A stretch of 64,000 bases of DNA from Sphingobium sp. AS12. Lineage in GTDB: Bacteria; Pseudomonadota; Alphaproteobacteria; Sphingomonadales; Sphingomonadaceae. The notes beneath the pieces were generated by a model, which was given only the letters and a program-made list of their open reading frames with translations, was not told the DNA's origin and ran no database searches. Every line of letters begins with the position of its first letter. Position 1 is the first letter of the stretch. Of the stretch, positions 7,833-17,074 are shown one piece after another. The stretch lies in the NCBI RefSeq assembly GCF_019097845.1, contig NZ_JAHRGM010000093.1:62001-126000 (forward strand). The letters run 5' to 3'. The position numbers were made by a program, and so were the translations under genes.

Positions 7833-9419
7833 TTATGTGGCGGGCCGTAGCGCCAGTACGCTGCCTTCGGCGTCGCCCGACAGATAGAGGGTGCCGTCCG
7901 GCCCGGCCGTGAGGCCGCAGAAGTTGATCATCGGTCCGGCCATGTCGCCGATCGGCCCCAGATATTTGGGCGCGATGCCGACAGGCGCGCCGACCGGCAG
8001 ATGGGTGGCAATGACGCCCTGGACGCCGCTGGCCAGGTCGAACGCGATCAGCGATTTGGTCTGGGTGTCCACGGCATAGAGGGTGCCGTTGCTGATCGCG
8101 ATGCCTTCGGGCCGTCCCAGCCCTTCGGCGATTATTTCCACGGCGCGTCCCTGTTGCAGCCTGACGATGCGCCCCTTGCCCGCTTCGGCGACATAGGCGG
8201 TATCGCCATCCACCGCGACGCCCATCGGCTGGTCGAGGCCCGTGGCGATTGCGCGCACCGCGCCATTTTCGGCGACATGCACCTGCCCCGTGCCCTGTTC
8301 GGCAAAGACGATCGCGCCGCGGGCATTGGCCGCAACACCCATCAGCCGGTCATGGCCGTGGGAGAGAAACTCGCTGGCCCCCTCCCCCGGCCGATAGCGC
8401 GCGAGGCTGCCGGTCCCGGTAGTGACGATCCATTCGCCCGGCGAACCCGGTGCGACGCCGCGCATATAGCCGGGACAGCCGGGGTAGAAGATCATCCCCG
8501 CCAATATTGGCGCGCCACCGGGGCGCAGCGTGTAGCCGAAGGTGCCGTCTGCGACGAAAATCGTCCCCTGCCCGTCCACCGCCAGACCAAGCGGCCATTG
8601 CAGCGCGCGCGGGACGACGGAGCGGACCTTGCCATCGCCCAGCAACTCGGTGATCTCGCCGGGGATGCTGGACACGAAGATGCGGTCGCCGATGAAGCTG
8701 ACATTGTCGAGGCCGGGACCAAGATCAGCCAGCACTTCGCGGGTGCCGCTGACCAGGTCGATTCGCAGCACCTGGCCGCTGGCGACCTGGGTGGTGACGA
8801 TCCGCCCCTTGCTGTCGAACTTGACCGAGTCCGGCACGCCCAGATCACCCGCCACGACTTCGGGTGCGCCGCCGTTGAGGTCCACGCGCCAGATTTCATT
8901 CGCACCCATGACGGGGAAATAGAGTTTGCCGTCCGGGCCGACCTGAAAGGCGTTGGCCATCGGCACATTGTCGAGGATGAGGCGCGGTGCGCCGCCATCG
9001 AGCGGCAATTCCATGATCCGCGCGCCCATGCGGCACTCGCCCGCGATCAAACGGCCCTGATGCCAGGTGATAGGGTTGGCGACGGGCATGTCGCCATGGA
9101 TGACGCGCGCCTGCCCGCCGGGCGCCAGCATCGACACCCGACCTTCGGTGATTTCGGTGAGGTAGAGATTGCCTGCCTCATCGAACACCAGATCATCGGG
9201 CGCGACGATCGCGCCGCCCATCGGGCTGATGGTCGCAATCGCACCGCTGTCCACGTCGATCGCGCTGACCTGACTGCCGCCGACCTGCGCGACATAGAGG
9301 CGGCCATCCGCGCCGGTGGCAAGGCCGTTCGCGCCATAGAGGCGGCTGGGCGGGGTGAGGCGTTCAAGGCTCCACCCCTCCCCCGCCGTCATGCCGCTGG
9401 GCGCGATCCGGCCATTCAT
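7833..9419 (-). CDS. NHL/SMP-30-like beta-propeller protein
   Basis: This 528-residue protein is built from repeated blade-like segments such as PDDLVFDEAGNLYLTE, GVAVDGDTAYVAEAGKG and PEGIAISNGTLYAVD, typical of NHL or gluconolactonase-like propellers. There is no signal peptide with the start at ATG 9419, which lies one base after the aldehyde dehydrogenase stop (TGATATG). The two genes are therefore translationally coupled. Length suggests two six-bladed-like propellers or one with insertions. A lactonase or sugar/ester hydrolase role is possible. A pure binding role cannot be excluded because I could not assign metal ligands. Confidence 0.65.
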   Translation of the reverse strand: MNGRIAPSGMTAGEGWSLERLTPPSRLYGANGLATGADGRLYVAQVGGSQVSAIDVDSGAIATISPMGGAIVAPDDLVFDEAGNLYLTEITEGRVSMLAPGGQARVIHGDMPVANPITWHQGRLIAGECRMGARIMELPLDGGAPRLILDNVPMANAFQVGPDGKLYFPVMGANEIWRVDLNGGAPEVVAGDLGVPDSVKFDSKGRIVTTQVASGQVLRIDLVSGTREVLADLGPGLDNVSFIGDRIFVSSIPGEITELLGDGKVRSVVPRALQWPLGLAVDGQGTIFVADGTFGYTLRPGGAPILAGMIFYPGCPGYMRGVAPGSPGEWIVTTGTGSLARYRPGEGASEFLSHGHDRLMGVAANARGAIVFAEQGTGQVHVAENGAVRAIATGLDQPMGVAVDGDTAYVAEAGKGRIVRLQQGRAVEIIAEGLGRPEGIAISNGTLYAVDTQTKSLIAFDLASGVQGVIATHLPVGAPVGIAPKYLGPIGDMAGPMINFCGLTAGPDGTLYLSGDAEGSVLALRPAT

Positions 9420-9420
9420 A

Positions 9421-10836
9421 TCAGGCGTAACCGAGCATCGATTTGACTTCGAGATATTCGTGGAAGCCGAATTCACCCCATTCGCGCCCGTTGCCGCTGC
9501 GCTTGTAGCCGCCAAAGGGGGCGTGGAAATCAAAGCCGCCATTCATGCTGACCCAGCCGGTGCGCAGGCAGCGGGCGATGGCGTGGACCAGAGAGGTGTC
9601 GAGGCCGTTGACATAGCCCGCGAGGCCAAAGGGGCTGTCATTGGCGATGGCGACCGCATCGTCCACGTCGTCATAAGGGATGATGACCAGCACCGGGCCG
9701 AAAATCTCTTCGCGCGCGATGACCATATCATTGTCGCCAAGGAATATGGTCGGGCGCACGAACCAGCCCTTGTCGATGCCGTCGGGGCGACCGGGGCCGC
9801 CCGCGATCAGGGTCGCGCCTTCCGCTACGCCCTTGGCGATATAGTCCTGGATGATGTTATACTGTGCCTTGGACACGACCGGACCCATGGCGACATCGCC
9901 TGCCGGGTCGCCGACGGTGACGGCGTCGGCTGCTGCCTTGGCCGCGGCGAGCGCTTCGTCGAGGCGGGCGGCGGGAACGAGCAGGCGTGATCCGGCGCTG
10001 CATGTCTGGCCGCTATTGCCCATCATGCCTGCGGTTGCGCCGGTGACATTGTCGGCCAGCGCCGCGTCATCCAGCACGATGAACGCGCTCTTGCCGCCCA
10101 GTTCCAGGCCCACCCGCTTGACCGTAGTGGCGGCGTCCTTCTGGATCTGGACGCCCACCGGTTCGGAGCCGGTGAAGCTGATCATGTCCACATCTTCATG
10201 GGTCGAGAGCGCGGTGCCGATGACGCTGCCCTGCCCTTGCACCATGTTGAACACGCCCGCCGGAACGCCCGCCGCGTCGATGATCTCGGCGAGGATCTGC
10301 GCCGAGAAAGGCGCGAGTTGCGGCGGTTTCAGGATCATCGTGCAGCCAGTGGCAAGCGCAGGAAAGACCTTCACGCAGGTCTGGTTCATTGGCCAGTTCC
10401 ACGGCGTGATGAGGGCGCAGACGCCGATCGGCTCACGGCGGATCAGGGTCGCGCCGCGCAGTTCCTCGAACGCGAAATTCTCCAGCAGTTCGATCGCGGT
10501 CTGGAGATGGCCTGCGCCAAGCCCGACATGGAAGCCATTGGCCAGCCCTGACGGCGCGCCCATTTCCTCCCGGATGGCTGCGCCCAGGTCGGGCAGGCGA
10601 CGCTGATATTCGGCCTGGATCGCGCGCAGCAGGTCGAGGCGCTGGTTGCGCGTCGTTTCCGACCATGCGGGGAAGGCGCGGCGGGCGGCGGCGACGGCCT
10701 TGTCGACATCGGCGACGGAACCCAATGCGATGTGGCCTGCGACTTGTTCGGTCGCCGGGTTGATGACTTCGGCGGTTTTGGGTTCGACCGGATCGACCCA
10801 CTGGCCGTCAATGTAGAAGTGCAGATGGTCGCGCAT
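9421..10836 (-). CDS. NAD(P)-dependent aldehyde dehydrogenase
   Basis: This 471-residue ALDH oxidises an aldehyde to an acid. Visible sites are PWNWP at 145-149, general base Glu245 in LELGGK and nucleophile Cys279 in NSGQTC. All core residues are intact. ATG 10836 has a strong GAGGAGG. The downstream beta-propeller gene starts one base after its stop. A composite hairpin repeat separates it from the ThDP enzyme gene upstream on the same strand. An aldehyde released by a ThDP decarboxylase or lyase would be a fitting substrate, but this is inference. Confidence 0.88.
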   Translation of the reverse strand: MRDHLHFYIDGQWVDPVEPKTAEVINPATEQVAGHIALGSVADVDKAVAAARRAFPAWSETTRNQRLDLLRAIQAEYQRRLPDLGAAIREEMGAPSGLANGFHVGLGAGHLQTAIELLENFAFEELRGATLIRREPIGVCALITPWNWPMNQTCVKVFPALATGCTMILKPPQLAPFSAQILAEIIDAAGVPAGVFNMVQGQGSVIGTALSTHEDVDMISFTGSEPVGVQIQKDAATTVKRVGLELGGKSAFIVLDDAALADNVTGATAGMMGNSGQTCSAGSRLLVPAARLDEALAAAKAAADAVTVGDPAGDVAMGPVVSKAQYNIIQDYIAKGVAEGATLIAGGPGRPDGIDKGWFVRPTIFLGDNDMVIAREEIFGPVLVIIPYDDVDDAVAIANDSPFGLAGYVNGLDTSLVHAIARCLRTGWVSMNGGFDFHAPFGGYKRSGNGREWGEFGFHEYLEVKSMLGYA

Positions 10837-10863
10837 GGATTGGCCTCCTCTGGAGTAGTCGAG

Positions 10864-10937
10864 GGGGTGTCTCGCCACCGATAGCGAGACACCCCTCCGT
10901 CTGCGCTACGCGCAGCCACCTCCCCTACAAGGGGAGG
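10864..10937. repeat. Composite hairpin repeat, copy 2
   Basis: Three stem-loops stand in the same order as in 5130-5206: GGGGTGTCTCGC/GCGAGACACCCC (10864-10895), CTGCGC/GCGCAG (10901-10915) and CCTCCCCT/AGGGGAGG (10919-10937). Arm bases changed together compared with copy 1, for example CTGGCC/GGCCAG became CTGCGC/GCGCAG. It lies between two minus-strand genes and may lower read-through or stabilise the upstream transcript. Confidence 0.75.
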
Positions 10938-10949
10938 ATTGTTTGCCGT

Positions 10950-12734
10950 TTATTGCGTGCCTTCGGCGTACCACGTGCGGAATTCGGCATATTTGGGCAT
11001 TTCTTCCGAATTCGCCTTGGGGTCGATCACGACATGGACGACACCCACCTTGCCGCTGGCATAGGCGCGTTCGATGGCGGGTTTGATGTCCTCCGCCTTC
11101 GTCACATATTCGCCGTGACAGCCAAAGCCCTCGCCGATCTTGTCGAAGCGGACGTCCTTGCTCCAGTGCGTGCCGGTTTCCTCGGTCCCCTGGCCGAAGG
11201 TGCGTTTGTAGACGCCCACTTCCAGACCCCAGGCATTGTCCACGCCGACGACGCAGACCAGCGGCAGCTTGCACCGCGCGGCCACTTCCAGTTCGCCGAT
11301 ATGGAACAGGAAGCTGCTGTCCGATGTCAGCAGCATGGCCGGGCGCGATACGCCGGTTGCCGCCTTGTCCGCCAGCATCGCGCCGGTGGCGTAGGGGATG
11401 CCGGTGCCGATATGACCGAAATTCTGGTTCCAGATCACGTCATGCGGCTTGCACTGCGAATAGGTCCACTGGAAGATCACCCCCGCGCCGCCATCGCGGA
11501 TCATGATGCCGTCCTTCGGGAAAGCCTCGGTCGCTTCCACCGCCAGACGGGCGGGATGGATTGCCAATTCGCCGGTGCCGTCGCTCTTGGTGCGCGATTC
11601 CGCCGCCAGTTCGTCCAGTTCCGCCTGCCCGTCCCGCATGAAGGCTGCCAGCATCGGTGCAGGTGCGCGCGGCGTGTCCTTGAGCGCTGTCACAAGCTGC
11701 GGCACGACGCCGCGCAGATCGCCTACCAGCGGTACGTCGATCGGGCGGTTGACACCGATCGCCGAGGCATCCTGCTCGACATAGATCCACTTGCGGATCG
11801 CTTCATTCTTTTGCCAGTAGCGCCATTTGCCGAAATGGACCGGCTCGCCCAGCTCGGTGCCCAGCGCCAGCACGAGGTCGGACTCGGTCACTGCCTCGAT
11901 CGACGCCTTGGAAAATACATATTGGAAAGTGCGATCCTCCAGCCCCTTGATGTAGCTGGTGCCACCCGACGTCTGGATGACGGGGCAGTTCATCAGTTCC
12001 GCTAGCTCCCTGACCGCAGCGCCAGTGCGGGAGGTATGGACGCCATGGCCGACCAGCAGGATCGGGTTCTTGGCTTCGCGGATCAGCTTGGCCGCTTCAT
12101 GGACCCGGTCGATATCCGCACCCTGATTGACCAGGCGATAGCGTTCCGGCACCAGCGGCGCGGGCAGGTCCAGCTCTTCCAGGATGATGTGGCTGGGATA
12201 TTCGATATAGACCGGGCCGGGCGTGCCGCCCATCGCCTTGCGGATGCCCTCACGGATCACCTCGTCGGTCTGGTCGGCATATTCGATGGATGCGGCATAT
12301 TTCACCGAATTTTCAAATAGCGGCATCTGCTTCACGAACTGGATGCGGCCACGGCGGACGCGCTGTTCGGTCACGCGGGCGCGCTGGCCCGACAGGAAGA
12401 TGACGGGCGAATGTTCGACCAGCGCGCACTGGATGGCGGGCGCCATATTGGCGATGCCCGGCCCCAGCGTGCCGACGGCGACGGCGGGCTTGCCGGTGAT
12501 GCGCGATGCCGCTTCGGCCATGAAGCCGGCGGCCGCTTCATGGTGCGGTGCAACCACAGTCCAGCCGCGCCGTTCCGCTTCCAGGAACATATGGACGAAA
12601 TTCGGGTCGGGAATGCCGAACAGCGTGTTGATGCCTTCGGCCTCGAACAGGTCGAGGACGCGCTTGTAAACCGGGGTTCCCGACTTGTCCGATGCACTTG
12701 CAGCGGCGGCGGGCTTGGGATCGTCATAGCTCAT
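10950..12734 (-). CDS. Thiamine diphosphate-dependent enzyme (acetolactate synthase/decarboxylase-like)
   Basis: This 594-residue protein has the three-domain layout of the POX/AHAS/benzoylformate decarboxylase family. The cofactor-activating glutamate is Glu66 in HHEAAAG. The central domain spans about 205-360. The C-terminal cofactor motif is altered: GDG is S-D-S at 471-473 and the paired asparagines read D-N at 499-500. The aspartate and one asparagine needed for magnesium are kept. It probably cleaves or forms a C-C bond next to a carbonyl, but the substrate cannot be named. ATG 12734 overlaps the Rieske oxygenase stop (ATGA), so both are in one operon with the ALDH downstream. Confidence 0.8.
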   Translation of the reverse strand: MSYDDPKPAAAASASDKSGTPVYKRVLDLFEAEGINTLFGIPDPNFVHMFLEAERRGWTVVAPHHEAAAGFMAEAASRITGKPAVAVGTLGPGIANMAPAIQCALVEHSPVIFLSGQRARVTEQRVRRGRIQFVKQMPLFENSVKYAASIEYADQTDEVIREGIRKAMGGTPGPVYIEYPSHIILEELDLPAPLVPERYRLVNQGADIDRVHEAAKLIREAKNPILLVGHGVHTSRTGAAVRELAELMNCPVIQTSGGTSYIKGLEDRTFQYVFSKASIEAVTESDLVLALGTELGEPVHFGKWRYWQKNEAIRKWIYVEQDASAIGVNRPIDVPLVGDLRGVVPQLVTALKDTPRAPAPMLAAFMRDGQAELDELAAESRTKSDGTGELAIHPARLAVEATEAFPKDGIMIRDGGAGVIFQWTYSQCKPHDVIWNQNFGHIGTGIPYATGAMLADKAATGVSRPAMLLTSDSSFLFHIGELEVAARCKLPLVCVVGVDNAWGLEVGVYKRTFGQGTEETGTHWSKDVRFDKIGEGFGCHGEYVTKAEDIKPAIERAYASGKVGVVHVVIDPKANSEEMPKYAEFRTWYAEGTQ

Positions 12735-14107
12735 TTCAGGTGCCTCGGTGCGCCCGTACCCATGTACGCGGCTAGGTTGCGGTGAAAATTGGTGATCTTG
12801 CGTTCCTGATGCGGATTGGGCAGCGGCCCGCGAAAACCGCGCGACTTCATCCCCTTCTGCACCCATTCCATGTTGGAAAAATCCTGCGCCAGCACGGCGC
12901 CCCAGCCTTCGGCATTGGCCGGCGCATTGTCCCATTCGGTCTGCGGTTCCTCGCCTTCGGGAAAACGCTCGATCGCGTAGGATTCAAAAATGCACATATT
13001 GGGATCGTCGCCATAGGGCCGCGTGCGATAGCAAAGCGCGAAGGTGATCCCGTGCAACACCGACATATTGGGAAAGACGTTCCAGGCCAGGCCCGCCTCC
13101 GACATGATTTCGGGCGGAATTTCCGGCCAGATGACGCCGCGTGCGGCATCGTCGGCCTTGGCCGATTTCAGCCAGTGGGCAATGACGTCGGCAGGCGGCG
13201 TGCCTTCGGGCAGTTCGTCCACCAGGCGGCTGGCGGCATTGACCAAAGTTTCGGTGGAGGCCGCATAGTTGAGCGTTTCATAATTTTCGCGGATCAGCTC
13301 GTAAGTCGAGCGGCGCGGATCGTCGCCCTTGCCCGCGCGGGTCACGCTGCTGCTCTGGCTCATACTGAAGGCCGGATCGCGCTGGTCGAACCCGCTGACC
13401 CCGTGCAGGCCATAGGCGGCGCTGTAGGCGTAATAATCGCCATAGGCGAGCAACTGGCTGTGCGTGCCAGTTACATGATAGGGTTCCATGAACGCTTCCA
13501 GCGCGGTCTTCCAGTTCGCCGGATAGACCACCCATTTGCGCCATTTGTAGCGCATCTTGTCCAATTCAAAATGCGACAATATGCGCCCGGCATCGCCGAG
13601 AAATTCGTCGAGCGGCTCCGCGTCCATATCCATATGAACCCAAACCCAGCCACCCCATGTAGCGACCTTCACGGCCGACAAATGGGTACAGTCGGGCGTC
13701 AGCGCCCCCTGCCAGTCCTGCGGATCGAGGATGTAGCTGTTGTTCCCTTCGGTATCGAAGGTCCAGCCGTGGAAGCCGCAGATGAAATTCTTGCGCCCGC
13801 TGCCGCGTACCGAATGGACGTTGTCGGGCGTATTGACCAGCTGGCGGCCGCGATGCGGGCAGACGTTGAAATAGGCTTTCAGCCGGTCGGGCGCGGTGCG
13901 CACGATGATGATCGAATCGTCGCAGATATTGTAGGTGAGCCAGTCACCGACATTGGGCAGTTCCTCGACCCGGCACGCCATCTGCCAGACCTTTGGCCAC
14001 AGCAATTCCTTCTCCGCTGCGGCATAGTCTTTCGACAGGAACGCCTCGGTCGGATAGGTCAGTGGCTTGGTCAGATCCTCGACATTGATGTTGGTCGGGC
14101 TGTTCAT
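12731..14107 (-). CDS. Rieske [2Fe-2S] non-heme iron oxygenase, alpha subunit
   Basis: This 458-residue protein has a Rieske domain with C83-P-H85 and C110-x2-H113, and a catalytic domain whose iron site includes His210 and His215 in EPYHVTGTH after NWKTALEAF. Length and layout fit ring-hydroxylating or demethylating oxygenase alpha subunits. No ferredoxin or reductase gene is visible nearby, so electron partners must be encoded elsewhere. ATG 14107 has GGGAG upstream. Its stop overlaps the ThDP enzyme start. Likely first attack on an aromatic or cyclic substrate in this cluster, with the substrate undetermined. Confidence 0.88.
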   Translation of the reverse strand: MNSPTNINVEDLTKPLTYPTEAFLSKDYAAAEKELLWPKVWQMACRVEELPNVGDWLTYNICDDSIIIVRTAPDRLKAYFNVCPHRGRQLVNTPDNVHSVRGSGRKNFICGFHGWTFDTEGNNSYILDPQDWQGALTPDCTHLSAVKVATWGGWVWVHMDMDAEPLDEFLGDAGRILSHFELDKMRYKWRKWVVYPANWKTALEAFMEPYHVTGTHSQLLAYGDYYAYSAAYGLHGVSGFDQRDPAFSMSQSSSVTRAGKGDDPRRSTYELIRENYETLNYAASTETLVNAASRLVDELPEGTPPADVIAHWLKSAKADDAARGVIWPEIPPEIMSEAGLAWNVFPNMSVLHGITFALCYRTRPYGDDPNMCIFESYAIERFPEGEEPQTEWDNAPANAEGWGAVLAQDFSNMEWVQKGMKSRGFRGPLPNPHQERKITNFHRNLAAYMGTGAPRHLK

Positions 14108-14207
14108 GCCATTCTCCCGCATCCTGATCCCGCGCGTCCGAATATCGCGACAGGCAGGCTTGCCCCAAGCGAAAGCGGGACGCGGGCCGACATCATCCCC
14201 CCGGCGA

Positions 14208-16037
14208 TCATGACCGCAATTCCATGCCCGCCAGATCGCCCTTTTCCCGCCATTCTTCGAGCAATGTCTGGAACGCGGCCCAGCCCGGCCCGTAGCTGCG
14301 GAACAGCGCCCAGGGTGCCTTCACCTGGCCTTCATTGGTGAAGTAGCTGGGCGTACATTCGATCTGGAAGGCGGAGGTGTCATATTCCACGTCGTGGAAA
14401 TGCTGGACATAGGCGTCCTGCGCCGCCGCCGTGGTTTCGACAGAGGTTGCCCCCTTGTCCATCGTCGCGTGGATGATGTGGGCGATATGCTGTGCCTGCC
14501 GCCCGAACTGTTCGGTGACGCTGGCGTTGAGGCCGCCCTGGATATAGCCGATGAAGAACTGGTTGGGGAAACCATGGGTCATGGTGCCGTGCAGCGTCAC
14601 CGGGCCGTTAGCCCAATGATCGTAAATCGACAGGCCGCCCCGCCCCTCTACCACGTCGATGCCCCAGCGACGCTTGAGGTCGCTGGTGACTTCAAAGCCG
14701 CTGGCGAAAATCATGGCATCGACTGCATATTCGACACCGTTCGACACGAAGCCTTTTTCCGTCATGCGTTCCAGCCCGCGCGAATCCGCGACGTCGATCA
14801 GCTTGACGTTGGGCTGGTTGAAGGCGGCGTAAAAATCGTTGCTGGACAGCGGGCGCTTGCACAGGAAACGATACCAGGGCTTGAGCGAGGCAGCGGTCGC
14901 TTCGTCCTTCACCATCTCATCGACGCGCGCGCGCAGCCGTTCCATGACGCGATAATCCACCACTTCGCGCCGGGCCATGAATTCTTCTGGCGAGAGTTGC
15001 GGCCAGCCTTCGGCTTCCAGCTCGGCATAGAGGTTGCGGGCGATTTCGGTCCAGATGTCGCAGATCAGATCCTGCTCGCCGGGCAGGAAAAATTCCATCG
15101 CGGCGCGGTGGAAATTGGCCTGCCGTTCCGCCTGCCAGCCTGGCTGCAGCGCTTCCGCCCAGTCGGGATCGGTCGGCGGATTGGGCCGCTCGTCCACAGT
15201 CGATGGCGTGCGCTGGATGACATAGAGTTGCTGGGCGTAGCGGGCGAGATGCGGCACCGCCTGGATCGCGGTCGCCCCGGTGCCAAGGATGGCGACGCGC
15301 TTGTCGGCCAGTTTGCCGAGCACCGGATTTTCGTAGCTGCCGCCGGTATAACCATAGTCCCAGCGCGCGGTATGGAAGATCTTGCCCTTATATTGGTTGA
15401 TCCCCTCGATCCCCGGCAGTTTGGGCATGTTGAGGACGCCGCAGCCCATGATGACGAAGCGGGCGCGGAATTCATCGCCCCGGCTGGTGGCGACGCGCCA
15501 GCGCTGGATGGCCTCATCCCATTTCAGCGAGGTGATGAGCGTATGGAACAGTGCGCGGTCGTGAAAGCCGAATGTCTGCGCGATCTGCTTGATATAGGAC
15601 TGGATTTCCGCGCCATCGGCGAATTTCTTGGACGGCATGAAGCCGGTTTCTTCCAGCAGCGGCAGATAGCAATAGGCGTCATTATCGCACTGGATGCCGG
15701 GATAGCGGTTCCAGTACCATACCCCGCCAAAATCGCCGGCATGGTCGATATTGCGGAAATTGGTGACGCCCTGCTTGGTCAGATGATAGCCCGCCAGCAC
15801 CCCGGCAAAGCCTGCGCCCAGCACCAGCACGTCCAGTTCCTCGACGATCGGGTCGCGCGGGGTGACCGGTAGATATGGGTCCTCGTCATAGCTGTGGGTC
15901 GTATCGTCGGTCGTGGGCTGATATTGCCCCTGCCCGTCGCTGCGCAGACGCTTGTCGCGCTCCTCGCGATATTTTTCGCGCAGCGCCGGGATGTCGAACG
16001 TATCGGGCGCTGGCGTCCGCGTGGGATTGCAACTCAT
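14208..16037 (-). CDS. Flavin-containing monooxygenase, Baeyer-Villiger type
   Basis: This 609-residue protein has two dinucleotide folds: FAD motif GAGFAG at 74-79 and NADPH motif GTGATA at 252-257. Between them, GKIFHTARWDY at about 218-228 matches the Baeyer-Villiger fingerprint FxGxxxHTxxW(P/D). Length fits class I BVMOs such as cyclopentadecanone or steroid monooxygenases with an N-terminal extension. The start is ATG 16037 with GGAG five bases upstream. An in-frame GTG at 16043 is possible. It lies upstream of the Rieske oxygenase on the same strand with a 100-bp gap. Ketone-to-ester or lactone conversion is likely. The downstream propeller could be a lactonase. Confidence 0.88.
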   Translation of the reverse strand: MSCNPTRTPAPDTFDIPALREKYREERDKRLRSDGQGQYQPTTDDTTHSYDEDPYLPVTPRDPIVEELDVLVLGAGFAGVLAGYHLTKQGVTNFRNIDHAGDFGGVWYWNRYPGIQCDNDAYCYLPLLEETGFMPSKKFADGAEIQSYIKQIAQTFGFHDRALFHTLITSLKWDEAIQRWRVATSRGDEFRARFVIMGCGVLNMPKLPGIEGINQYKGKIFHTARWDYGYTGGSYENPVLGKLADKRVAILGTGATAIQAVPHLARYAQQLYVIQRTPSTVDERPNPPTDPDWAEALQPGWQAERQANFHRAAMEFFLPGEQDLICDIWTEIARNLYAELEAEGWPQLSPEEFMARREVVDYRVMERLRARVDEMVKDEATAASLKPWYRFLCKRPLSSNDFYAAFNQPNVKLIDVADSRGLERMTEKGFVSNGVEYAVDAMIFASGFEVTSDLKRRWGIDVVEGRGGLSIYDHWANGPVTLHGTMTHGFPNQFFIGYIQGGLNASVTEQFGRQAQHIAHIIHATMDKGATSVETTAAAQDAYVQHFHDVEYDTSAFQIECTPSYFTNEGQVKAPWALFRSYGPGWAAFQTLLEEWREKGDLAGMELRS

Positions 16038-16203
16038 ATCCACTCCATGGGTCTTATCGTTGCGAGGAGTTAATCAACACTACTGTTCATTTGCAACGGA
16101 GCGAGTCCGGTTAGCGCTGTGGCGATCTTTTCTTGTCGGCCCTATTTTGCCCTCCACGCCTCGCGCTAGAACCGCGCCTGACAATGGAATGAGAGGATAG
16201 AGC

Positions 16204-17049
16204 ATGGCGCAGCCGCTGATCAGTTTTGAAGGGCGCACGATCATCATCACCGGCGCGGCAGGCGGCGGTATCGGCACTGCGACGACCAAGATGCTGGCGC
16301 AGGCGGGGGCGACCGTCATCGCCGCCGGGCGGACGCAGTCCAAGTTCGACGCGCATATCGCGCCGCTGATCGCGCAAGGGCTGGCGATCATACCCGTCAT
16401 CGCCGATGTCGGCACGGACGACGGTGTGGCAAAGGTGATGGAGGCGGCGTTGGCCGCACCGGGCACCCTCTATGGCCTGGCCAATGTCGCAGGCGGGGCC
16501 GCGCCACAGACCTGGATGCGGGCCGAACGGGTGACGCGCGCGGACTGGCGCGCGCTGTTCGAGCAGAATCTGGAAACGATGTTCTTCATGAGCCAGGCGG
16601 TGGCGCGGGAATTGCGGGCACGTGGCAATCCGGGTGCGATCGTGGGCGTGTCATCGATCAGCGGGCTGAACAGCGCGCCCTATCATATCGCCTATGGCAC
16701 GGCGAAGGCCGCGATCGTCGCGGCGACGCGAACGCTGGCAACCGAACTGGCGCTCGACAATATCCGCGTCAACACGGTCGCGCCGGGCACGACGATCACG
16801 CCGGGATCGGGTGCCTATATCGACGATGATATTGCCCGCGATCAGGCAGCCATCGCCATGGGCCGCCGCGCCCAGCCGGACGAGCAGGCGGGGGCCATCG
16901 CCTTCCTGCTGTCCGACCTGTCAAGCTATATTACCGGGCAGACCATATTGGTCGATGGCGGGCTGAACCTGAAATGGACCCATCTGGGCGCAGACAATAC
17001 TTCGCTGTTCCTGAAGAATGAGGATTTCCGCGCGGCGATAAAGGCCTGA
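16204..17049 (+). CDS. SDR family oxidoreductase
   Basis: This 281-residue classical SDR has an NAD(P)-binding motif TGAAGGGIG at 16-24 and an active site with serine near 150, Tyr164 and Lys168 (YGTAK). The C-terminus carries the ITGQTILVDGGL signature of FabG-like members. ATG 16204 follows GAGAGGATAGAGC. It is divergent from the BVMO gene across a 166-bp gap and convergent with the next SDR. It may oxidise an alcohol to the ketone used by the BVMO, an inference from neighbourhood only. Confidence 0.85.
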   Translation: MAQPLISFEGRTIIITGAAGGGIGTATTKMLAQAGATVIAAGRTQSKFDAHIAPLIAQGLAIIPVIADVGTDDGVAKVMEAALAAPGTLYGLANVAGGAAPQTWMRAERVTRADWRALFEQNLETMFFMSQAVARELRARGNPGAIVGVSSISGLNSAPYHIAYGTAKAAIVAATRTLATELALDNIRVNTVAPGTTITPGSGAYIDDDIARDQAAIAMGRRAQPDEQAGAIAFLLSDLSSYITGQTILVDGGLNLKWTHLGADNTSLFLKNEDFRAAIKA

Positions 17050-17074
17050 GCCAGCATCGGCCCACGCTGCGGCT

